Source: Actinostola sp. cb2023 (lineage: Eukaryota; Cnidaria; Anthozoa; Actiniaria; Actinostolidae). Taken from it: a DNA stretch of 64,000 bases. The notes under the pieces are model-generated. The model was not told the origin of the DNA, did not search any database, and saw only the letters and a program-made list of their open reading frames with translations. How positions within the stretch are numbered: position 1 is the first letter of the stretch; every line of letters starts with the position of its first letter. The stretch covers positions 1 through 64,000 of the forward strand of contig JAUJYZ010001109.1 in NCBI GenBank assembly GCA_033675265.1, read 5' to 3'. Shown here piece after piece: positions 49,001 to 61,000 of the stretch. A program made the translations under genes and the position numbers.

Positions 49001-52000
49001 GCAATATTAAAATATCTAAGCACAGAGAAAAATCCAGTTTATCTAAGCTTATATGTATCTCGAAGTGTCTTGGAAAGTTTTCAAACGAAGCTCAAAATTT
49101 ACACGAAGCTTAAGAGTGATGGTTATTCAAAGAAACATATGTCGATCGTAAATCTAATATTCTTTAGGCTAGCAACTGAAAGGCGGTGCCAATCGAGGTG
49201 CTTACGAAGGCGAAAGATTCAAAAGAAATGCATTTGAAGGAGAGACAACAATAACTAGAGAAGATGAAGATGATAGATTCAAATAATTAACTGATATGTA
49301 AAGTAGACACGAGTAAATATAAACCCGTAGGAAGAACTGTTCGCGTATCCTTCTGCTGTAAAACCACTGCTTTTAATAAAGACTTCAGACTCTGCGCTTC
49401 TTTCACTGTTGTATCTTCTTTACCAAGTGCTTTTAAAGCATACTCTATTCCCTAATGAAACCTTTCGAAGGATTCCACTGAAACTGAATCGACAATTTGA
49501 ATCGACAACAACCAACTGCCCAGCTAACTTGCGCATGCGCTCTAAAACCGGAAGAACAAGAAATCCTGTTCCCAAAAAATGGATTATGCCAGAGCCTACG
49601 TTCTCGTCGCTGGCCGAAAGTAACGCAGGCTCTGGGGACGAGATTGATAACTACCGAATACGAAAAATATCCGTCTATTACAGTATATAACTGTTTTAGA
49701 CGTAAATTTACAATTTCTTCATTGACTTTGCTGTTGAAATGTGACTTTATTAAGAAAATTATTTTGAAATACAGAAATATCCTCCTGGTTATAAGCCCCC
49801 TCCATTTACTCCTCCCCATACGGGCTATAGCGTATACAGGAAACAATAATTATTAGGCAATATATAGAATAGGTGTACCAAACGAGACTGATGGAGTCCA
49901 GTAGTGACTGTAACATATTCGCAATCCACTGAGATTATAGTTTTTCTGAGCACATTCACGTTTCAAAGCTTTTGCTGATATTGTTGAATGAACACTAGTG
50001 TATAAATAAAATGTCGAATTCGTTGAATCCGTGATTTCTAATAAGCATTTCATTTTTCATAGAACGAATTTCAGATTTTTTTCCCCTTCCTTTTATAAGG
50101 CCCCCTGGTTATAAGCCACCCCGGTTATAAGCCCACCACAAAACACTTATAGGCCGGCCCAGGGCTTATAACCGGGATTCTACGGTAATGTTACATATCA
50201 TAATTTATTAAATAATTATGATCTGGGTTACCACCCAGCGGTGCATTATAGTCTAGCTCACCTGGATTTACTTGTGCATTCATTTGGACTCCGTATTGAT
50301 ACTCAGAGGAGTTTTGAATGGCAGCAATCTACAACAGAAAACATCAATCAACTACACAGACCATTGCTTCTATTAAATAAAAATATATTTGTATGCATGC
50401 GCATCTTTTCTTGATGTGGTTTATTTGCTTAATTATGCAATGATCATTTGTTAGCTTGTTTGCTCACTCATTCCAGTTTGTTTGTACGTTTGTTTACTTT
50501 CTTTGTTTACTAAATGTTTGTTGTTCTTGAACCAGCAACACTAAGAATCTTACCCGGGATCCATAAACATTTGTGTCTGTATTCAAGGCCGTAAGATTTG
50601 TCACGGAGTAGGTCACAATACCCACATATGCGCCGAATATTATCACACAGCACATTTTCCATATCATGGCAAAAACACGGCTGGAAAAGGCCACTGGAAC
50701 TTGGTCACCAAATCTGCAAGGAAATTTTCATGGACCTTTTCATAGTTTCCCAGAATGCTTCATGATTCCATGCACGCAAGCGAGGTCAGGGTAAAAAAAT
50801 ATTTAGAATTGATCGTGTATTGAGGAAAATGTGACTACTGTACATATATAGTATAACTAAACAAGAACAGAAAAAAAATGTTTTCTTTGCTTGAGAATTT
50901 GTATCTACATGTATCTTTGTAATTCTTAAATCTTACGCACTTTTAACTTGAAAGCCTATTAAAGTTTTCTACTGAATTTCTTCACTCTCTTAATATTTTC
51001 GATCTATTTTGTACCCTGACCTCGCTTGCACGCAGAGAATCCTGAAGCATTCTGGGAAACTACGGAAAGGTCCATTATCGTAGTACAGATACATGTCAAT
51101 ACATGAATTTCTGCTTTTAATTCATGAAAAGGTTTTGAAAATGTCATGAAAACATTTTCATTAACCATGAAACCAGCATTTCTAAGAATTCATGTGTTTT
51201 TTTTCAACTGCAATGGTAAGTGGATGTGACTCAAGAGGACTGGGTTTGTTATCTGGCTAAGGGAATCTTCTGTGCACCAAAGACCACTTGTGGAATGAAA
51301 AAGTGCCTTCTCATAAAAGCTTACAGAAGCCCACATGTACTGTAGTAGAACCACAGGGAGCCCAAGCTTACTATCAGTGTATATATATACATGTGACTTT
51401 GAAATGTACAAATAAAAGTCATAATTTTCATCAAAAGTATTTGTTGTTGCTATATCTTATGTTTAAAATCCTCTCTGAGTTGCCTGGAGTTGTTATTTGA
51501 GTTAAATTTGATTGTTTTCTTTTTTACTTACCTCTCTCTTCCTATACATAGTATTTACTACATTGTATGTATATATAGGGAGAGAGAGGTAAGTAAAAAA
51601 GAAAACAATCAAATTTAACTCAAATAATAACTCCAGGCAACTCAGAGAGGATTTTAAACATAAGATATAGCAACAACAAATACTTTTGATGAAAATTATG
51701 ACTTTTATTTGTACATTTCAAAGTCACATGTATATATACACTGACAGTAAGCTTGGGCTCCCTGTGGTAGAACTGGTTAAGTCTGATAATGAATGGAGTT
51801 GATCAAAGAAATTCACGGAACACCATAGACCACTACTGGTATCATACTTTGGGTCCTTATTACTTTATATGTACAGTCTGATAATAAACTCCACACCATA
51901 GCAGCTTTTATAACGAATCCTTTATATTAAACGTGTACCTTTAGCCAATCACAGTTACTTTCTGATCTTCATCACAGTTGAACGATACTTCTTCTACATG

Positions 52001-55000
52001 TAGAACATGGGGATCGCAAGTTTTTGATTCTTGGTTGTTGATAGACTGATTACCAGGGTATTAAAAAGGAGCGACTAAACAGCGACTTATGGACGACCTT
52101 GTCTGGATTTCCGTTTGCGTAAACCATAAGGCCCTGGCAAACGGATTCAACATTGTCTTCAACATTCGTTTGATTTTGTTGAATAGCGATGTTGAAACGA
52201 TTGTTCAGTGTTAGCTTCGTTCTATTGTATAACTTGGAGTCTTTTGTTGTTTCTATTGAATTACGTACAATGTGACCAGTAAATGCAGAAGGAACCAACG
52301 GTTTGCCACCCGCTTTCAACAATGTTCAAAGTATTGAAACGTGTTGAATCAATGTTGAATGAAGTTTAACAGAGTTTAGACTTTGCTTCAACATCGATTC
52401 AACATTTCTTTTGTTCTCAGAAATGTTGAATGGCGTTCAGCAATCTCGTCCCCAGAGCCTGCGTTACTTAGAAATACCTCTCGAAACGTTGTTGAAAACA
52501 TTGTTGAAACCCGTTTGCTACCCCGTGTTCAACATAATTCAACTTCTCGTTCTCTTCAACAATGTTGAATCCCCTTCCATCGTGTTTGTCCACAGGTAGC
52601 CCAAGTTCTGTGAAATTTAAATCGTACAATTTTCGAAATAAATGGCAATATTTACCTGTGTATTCGTGTTTTATTGTATATTTGAATGTTTCCTGGTGAT
52701 TTGGTGATGTTCTTAGGTGATTTTAATCCCACCTTAGAGGTAAACGAAGACAAATACTCTCAACAAGAGCTTGGGCTACCTGTGGTTTGTCCGCCATTTT
52801 AAAAATAGCGAGAAGAGAAGGCCCTGGGGACGAGGTGTCTGATAGGTTCTTCATATCACGTGACTAGAAGTGGTGGTTTATTTGTAATTTTGCTTTGTAC
52901 TTCTTCAATATTTCTCGCTATAAAACAATTGAAATCTCTAATTTGGGAATCGGGAATTCCACACAATATCATCCAACTTCTATTTGAGGAAGGGGTAAGT
53001 CTATTTCAAAGAAGCATGGAGTTTTTATAACTGTTACAAATGGTTAAACTACATCACTGTACTATTAAAGCTTAAGCTTATCTTATTAGTTAAACGAACT
53101 CTTGTCTTTCAATGTGAAAAATGTAAGAAAATACATGCTTGTGTTATCTTGAAATCAAAAGAATACTCATCTTGATGTTCTAAAATCTCTTTGCATCAGT
53201 GTGGTCGAGAGCTTTTTAAAATTTGATCATATTACGTTATGCACCTATCAAAGTTAACCCTGGGGGGGGGGGGGGGGGGGGAGTTAACCCCTGGGGGGGG
53301 GGGGGGAGTGCGGGCAAGGGATTTGATCAAGAGCTACAAATTTTGTTCAAAATCCCGAGGGTGGGGAAACAAATTCAGATCAAATCAATGAAAAAAGACC
53401 CACCCAAGGGCAGAAACAACTATTTCCGGATATCCATTCAAAATTGAACTTTCAGTGGAATATTAATTTAAACATTTATTGAAACATAATTCAATAACAA
53501 CATATGTCATCTCTTTTGGTCAGATCAAATGCCTCGACCCTCGGGACGCAACAAACGATCAAATGCCCAACTGAGGGGACCTCCAACACTTTCAAATCCC
53601 CACCCCTTGCCCGCACTTGTGAACTGTTTATCAAACTTCACTTGGCAGCTAAAACTGAATGAAGTAATTTACAATTGAATGAATTACCTCGCGAGCGAAT
53701 AAAAATCTAGAAAAAAATAGAAAATTCTCAAAGCATTCTGGTAGTTGTAGTCACATTACGTCATTATGCATAAGGTCTATTATCAGACAGTACAAGGACC
53801 CAAAGTATGATACCAGTACTAGTAGTCTATGGTGTTCTGTGAATTCCTTTGATCAGACTCATTTGCTAAAATTCCTCAAGTCAAGATAATATTGTGATAT
53901 AGTGCAAACACTAAAACCGTGAAACAGTGCTAACTTTAGCACTAATGCACTAGTCAATTCCAAGAGTGCCCATCGAGGAATTTTCTCCAGTCCAGGTACT
54001 CCCGTTTTCCTCCCTCGGTAAAAACAAACTAGTGCTCAAGATGAGTGTTGGATGTATAGAATGTAGCTAAGAAGTAACTGTGAGAGTCTTGTCCCCACTA
54101 GCCATACTGATATCAATTAACACTTGACACGTTAAACATGATATTTAGTTATTTATTTTACGAGTAGCAGTTTGTATTCACGTCAACGTGTGCCTGTATT
54201 GCTCTCTAGTAGAACGAAGTAGGTTGTTTCCACGTCAACGCTTCCCTGTCTTGCTCTCTAGTAGAAAGAAGCAGCGTGCATGTATTCACATCAACACGTA
54301 CCTGAAATTACTCTCTAGTAGAACGAAGCAGATTGTATTCATTCCTACCAAGTCTACCCCAATCCTAACCCTAAACCTAACCCCAAGGTACTTGATTACT
54401 ATATACATGTAGCCTTCCCCAATACTAACCCTAAACCTAACCTCAAGGTACTTGATTATAACTATGTACCTGTCTTGCTCTCTGGTAGAACAATTTTTAA
54501 CTAGCTGGATATTTTTTAACTACATTTACAAGTAGCTAAATTATTTTTAGCTAGCTAAAAAAATATTTAACCAAAACAAATTTGTAACTGCAACATATAC
54601 TCTCACACACACTTTCTATTACAAGTGATACATGTATTACATGCTGCAATGCGTTCCAAGAACATGCAGTGTACAGGAACTTACCCTACGAATGTCAACG
54701 AATCAACTGCCCAGCAAAAACCGTCAAAAGTGCCTTTTATAAATGAACGGCGAAAAGGTGACTTTTTGGAACGTGCATCCTGCAAGAAGAGAACCGCAGA
54801 GCATGTCATTTAATATGCTTGGTTTCTACCAAGTCATAGGGAATTAGGAGCAGGAAGAGGAAGAGAGGATTAGAGAGAGGATTCAGTTTACACTAAAAAT
54901 GGCAATGAATAACGTCATAAGTCTCACCAGAAACCAGATAATGATACCAGCCGAGGAGGCCAAAAGCAACACAGGAACTGTCCAGTGTATCGTGTTCTTA

Positions 55001-58000
55001 AATGCCATTGCCACAGTCACCAGGGAAGATTCTACATCTGGTATCATTAGGAATAACACACCAGGGGAATTGATAATATGAATGAATGGTTGACTGACTC
55101 CGTATACCTGCGAATGAAATTTAACTGTATGTAGAGGTATTGTACTCGAAACCATATAATAATTATTACTCGTTAATATTTTCATCAAAGTATTTGCCGT
55201 TGCACTGCAGTGCAAATTACCAAATAGATAAAAATGAGGTTTAAGCGGTTTCGTGTTCTTTCATTTTCTTTCTCTCATTCAATCATCCATTGCTCTTTCA
55301 TTCTTCATCTTCTTTCTTTCTTGCTTTCTTTCTAACTTTAATCTGTCTGTCTGTCTATCTTTGCTGCTAACTATTGAAACTCACTCTATTCTTATGCCTG
55401 TCGCCACTGATGGGAAAACTGACTTGAGCCTTGTTGTCAATTTCCCCCTCTACATCAGAAATGTACTCTTTTCTTGCCGATGAATGGTTTCCATCCATAT
55501 CGAAGTCAACGGCACTAACACCATGACCATTTGTACAATTTCCGCAGGCATAAGTTAGCATGTCTGGCACAATATGCCAAAACATGCCATCGAGTCGGAG
55601 TCCATTGGATGCTTTTAGGTAAGGGCTTTTTAAAATGTAGTTGGTGTATATTACTGGGGGGCATCTGCAAGTTTCTGAAGATAAATTTAGAAATTAAACA
55701 ACTGTTAGAGTAGATATCGTCAATCCCCCCTCCTCTGACAGGGCTGACATGGGTAACAGGGCTGACATGGGTAACAGGGCTGATAACTAACAGGGCTGAC
55801 ATGGGTAACAGGGCTGACATGGGTAACAGGGCTGACATGGGTAACAGGGCTGACATGGGTAACAGGGCTGACATGGGTATCAGCCATGTTAGCCTGACAT
55901 CGTATGCAAAAATTGTACTGAGAATTGCAGTAAACAAACAGCATACTATATATAACTTGCCTCCATAGAAAGTAGCGAATGGTCCCTGCGAATAAGCATT
56001 CAGAGCGGCCATTTTTATCTTATACACAGTGAAGGGTGAAAGACCTGTAATCGTATAACTCCTCTGTGATGCGTCTACAAGTATACTTGTATATTTTGCA
56101 TCATCACCCAGATACACCCGATATTTTAGCGTGTAATGGAGAATTATGCCCTTCATGGCACTTATGGGAACTGGGTCCCACAAAAGCGTTATCTGAGAGG
56201 TATTCGTCAGATTAACAGCTTTTGTATTCTGTGGCGGAAGTGTTGGAACTGTGAAACAGAGATATTGGTTAATTTCAAACAAATAATACTACAATATTGT
56301 ACATGGTATATATATATATGTGCAGGGGAGAGGAGGAGGAGTAAATGGGAAAGGACATGGGAAGGAAAGGGGAAGGTAGGAAAGGGTGGGGAGAGGCAAG
56401 GATAGCTATATAACGTACATAGACTACTTACTGTCCTACAATATTGTACATGGTATATATATATATATATGCAGGGGAGAGGAGGAGGAGTAAATGGGAA
56501 AGGACATGGGAAGGAAAGGGGAAGGTAGGAAAGGGTGGGGGGAGGCAAGGATAGCTATATAACGTACACAGACTACTTACTGTCCTCTAGAGTCTTGACA
56601 GCCTTTTCAGCTGCAATTCCACAACCTTTGGAGGTGACTCCACAGAATTGCACCAAGTACTCAGTGAACGCTTCCAGTTTCAAATTATCCCCCATTATTT
56701 CTTCTGCCGCATACTCATAAATTCTTGAAACACCAGAATTTTTATTGGTGAATGTTATCCTGGTACTCAGAATGCCATGAGTATGCGGCTCCTCGACATA
56801 TTTCCAAGTAGTGAATACACGAGTTGAACTGATGACTTCAACGTTCCAAAACTTCAGGCGTAGATCATTAGAAACTGATAACAAAGAATAACAGGGTGAA
56901 TCAAATTTTGGGAAATAGTATGAGATAGCCGGTAAATATGCAACATGAGTAGGTCATGCCATCAATGTTGAGGCACGACTCTGCTAGATCGTTTTGTGTG
57001 TGCTGTATAGTTTACTAGTGTTATCTCTAAATTCCAAACACTTCCTTCGATGAGATTTTTATGTGAGGGAGAAAGTCCAAAATGAAATTTCACTTCTGCC
57101 GTATAATAGCTTCATTGGGATATTGGCTACTTCTGTTCACTAATAAGCTGTCACAATATGAATTCATTCAAAATAGTGATTACGTGAAATGTAAAAAAAA
57201 TTAAAATTTAAAAAATTAAAAAAAATGCAGGATCCCTGTGTGCTTCCCCCCCCCCCCCCCCCCAAAAAAAAAGTTAAAAATCAACCTAAGCGCAGCAGAT
57301 TGTAGTTATCTCTAGTCTCCTATCTATATTTCGTATTTGTAATCAAAACTTTTCTCTGATTTTAAGCTTTGAAATTTTTGTGAAGACAGAGATTACCTGA
57401 AATGCGGGATCCCTGTGGTGTCCGATCAATGACAGTGTGAATGACATTGAACGGTCTACGGACTTGTCACAAATCGACCACACTTATTACTCCGGCCCTT
57501 CCGAAGGAAGCCCGAGTTATAAATTAAATGGGCCTTCTTTTTACTCGGGCCCTTCCGTTGGAAGCCCGAGTTATAATTATATTAAATTAAATCCGAAATA
57601 TTCTACGTCGTATTGGTTATTCTTCATTTAACCTATTATAAAATGGGCCTTCTTTTTTTATTTTTGTTTGTTTGGCCACAGAATGAAAAAAGAATGCAAA
57701 GTATTTGATCGTATCGGTACACCAAATGCGAAGTATTGATCGTATCGAGTTTCAAGATTACTCAGCAGACTGAGGGAAAACAAACGACACACAGGACTCA
57801 AGTAGATTTGAAGAACGATTTCTAAGATTCCTTTTCTTTCTGAATTTTCAAACGTCGAATAAAATAAACATCCATCATGTATAGATCTGAGAAATGTGTT
57901 TCGTTTTACTGTCGGATAAGGCTATGTGCACGGTGTTGACACCCAAGCGATAGTGAGCCAGATGAACGGTTCAAAACAATTTTTCTTTTAAATGTTGGGA

Positions 58001-61000
58001 GGTAATCTCGAATTTTTTTTCATAGAATCATTAATTAGCACCTAAATATTTACTAGGAATTCTTTGTTTTGAAAGTACATAGAAATAAGAACGAAAAAAT
58101 TGATCAATTTGAAGAGAAATGTATAAATCGTGCGTTACATTACGACAATCAGCATCAGAATATTGTAAATAACAATTTCGCTTTTACGCGAAATCAAAAA
58201 TAAATCACGCCATAGGTATTGACATAAATTGTTCTTTTCATCCAAATAATAAGTTATTGCATGCAAGCGGACATAAAATTATTCACAGACTTTTTCGGTA
58301 TCAAAACATTTGTCCTCCTATCGGCATGGTGAAAACTAAATTGCGGATATCATCCGAGTGAGCCAAATAATCAGTAAAACTTACCGACAGAAAACTTAGA
58401 CATCATCTCTTATCCAGAATCCATGCTTTTCGATTGATTGGCTTGGTTAAATGCATGTAAATTGCGATTTTTATGTACCGTAAACATGATGCCGCCATTA
58501 AGTTATCTTCTATCGATTTCAGTTAAGAGCACGCTGGAGCGCATCAAACTTGCACGCTCAAAGGTGCGCTAGAGCGTGCTTTTAAAAACACGCTCAGAGC
58601 GTGCTTCTCCAAGTAGATAAGAGCGGGTCCTGGTACCCGCAACGCACGGCCATGCGTGCACGCTCTGACCGGGTTCAGCGTGTTCGAAGCACGCTGTGAA
58701 AAGGTATAAAATAATAGAACAGTAATTGTTACTTTCCTTATCAAATAAACTTATTTTTTATCCTACGTGTTTCATCTGTAATCAACAGACTTCCTCAGGG
58801 AGTTTACAATGCGTATGGCTACGTACTGCTTATTCAAGTCCGCTCGTAAAATAAACAAACACGTAATGGCGCATGTTTACGTACTGATTGCGATAAAATG
58901 CTCATCCAAAGCTTTCCTCTACATCCGTCCTTAGCTGCTACGTCTATATTCCAAGACTCGCAAATAAAATATGCAAAAGTCAGTAAAAAAAGAGATAATT
59001 AGATTCAGTGCTAGAAAACGGCGAACGCCGAAGTTGTGTTAGTCTCCCTCGCAGCCGTTTTTAGTCTCGCTCCACTCCCTTCGGTCCCTTTCAATTTCCT
59101 TAATTTGCATGTTTCTGCAATACCGCGGCAAACACACTCGCCATTTCTCTACTCTAGTAAAAGTTGGTAGTGACAAATTGACCGTCAAGTGTGGAACGTT
59201 TTTGGTTTCGACTAAATACTAAGATTATCACAGTTACATATAACATCTTGATGTATATCTTGTAGCGGCACTCTTTGAGAATGACGAATATTACAATAGA
59301 TTCTTCTAGATTCTTCCAAGTCTAGCCGTAAATTGTTGCCAAAACCCGTGCAAAAGGGCTTGAGAATCTTAGAATCTAAAAATCAATATCTACAGTAGCA
59401 CTATCGGCAATTTCTTTCCACGACTTACAAACACGAGACGACAGAATACTCATAATATACCGGGAATATAAAGAATATACAATGTTACATTGTCCGGTAA
59501 ATCCAACATTGAAATTGGACTCATCGTTGAGGGCTTGTTGAAATCACAACTGAGATACTTTCTTTAGCGTTTATTAATGAAAGTTATCTATGTACATTGT
59601 ACATTTTATTTAATATACGCAGAGCGGGTTTCGAGGCCCGCTCAGCGTGTTTACCTTCAGCGGGTTAGAGCGTGCAATTTGAAACTCGTTATCAATATTG
59701 GAATGCACGCCGAGCGGGTCAGTAATTCAAAAACACCCGCTAAGTGCGCTGAGGTGCGCTGAGGCACGCTTGTAACACGCTTGGGTATCAACTCCGTGCA
59801 CATAGCCATAATTTTTAAACGGGTTTTCACGGCGCGTGACAACAGTCAGCAAGCAAAGGCAGCAAGCAAAGGCAGCAAGCAAAGCGAGATTAGCTATCAA
59901 AACAAAATCTACTGGAAAATCAAACCCTCGCTCTCTAGCTTCGGAGACATAATAATACAACATCCAGGCAGATGATTCAGACTATGATCTGGCGAAGCTC
60001 GACGAAGCTGCTAACAGGTTTTTAACGGCATGGCATATTAAAAAACGGTCACATACTTCGCATTGTGTGTACGATATGATCATATACTTCGCATTCTTTT
60101 TTCATTCTGTGGCCTAACAAAAATAAATAAATAAAAGAAGGCCCAATTTATAACTCGGGCTTCCTTCCCGAGTAAAAATGCTGGTTTTGGGTCCAAGGAC
60201 ACAAAAATACAGCATTCGTACTATGTGCCGACAGTTTGTATGCGAGATGAGCATATTTCTTTTCTTCGACTGAGTATGGTAACATTGCTTTCCTCTTATA
60301 CAATACAATCTTGAAACTCGATACAAACAATACTTCAGATTTAATTCGATACCCGCTCGGAAACTATTCGACCGTTTGTGACCAACGAAAAAAAGTGCCC
60401 ATTCTATAACTTGGGATTCCTCCAGAAGTGCCCAAGTAATAAAACCAAACAATCCAGTGACATGATAGATTGAAGGTATTTTAGTAACTGGACGGATTTA
60501 GGGATGAGTTTTCACAAAATTTGGTATATCTTTTAGCAGATTTGTTTCGAGATTCACCACAGGAATCCTGAAAGTTGCCTACCTTGTAATAATATACATC
60601 CTCGGGTTGACTGATTCCGACTCAGTGGGGGAGGGTGGGGAACAATGGTGCATTTATTTGGGCTAAAATTTAATAAAACACGTTTTATTCGGTATTTTTT
60701 CAAGTAAATGTCACTTTATCACTGGTTTGCCTGTGGCCACACTAGTTCAATTGCAACAGGGCACAAGTGTACCTTGCTTACAAGGTCTTGTTTAGTTTGC
60801 ACGCCCTAGCGCGGTACCCAACTACGACTTTAACCCCTAAACATATCAAACTTATGTTATACAAAAGGTCATTGTTTCACATATGCAGATGAGGCGAGTC
60901 TTGTTTAGGCGAAAAACAGCATGATTTTGATACATTTTTGCTTTTTACTGCATTGTTAAAATACGAATCAAAAACCTACCAACGGAATATAAAAGACGAA

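Larger units (their letters stand above)
51783..53878. mobile_element. Composite element with about 100-bp inverted ends
   Basis: AACACCATAGACCACTACTG and GTATCATACTTTGGGTCCTT at 51827-51860 are inverted at about 53795-53850, together with CAGTCTGATAATA flanks. It encloses other repeats at 52131-52784 and G tracts at 53262-53306. Confidence 0.6.

Noticed and set aside
49445..49846. 133-codon frame on the - strand
   Set aside because: It crosses the inverted end of a repeat element; no family resemblance.
54355..54460. Internal telomere
   Set aside because: Only a few CCTAACCCTAAACC units in two short patches; too short and degenerate to call an interstitial telomere.
55720..55944. Tandem peptide THVSPV repeat in a - strand frame
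   Set aside because: The 18-bp intronic repeat is a multiple of three and stays open, but it lies between good splice sites of the receptor.
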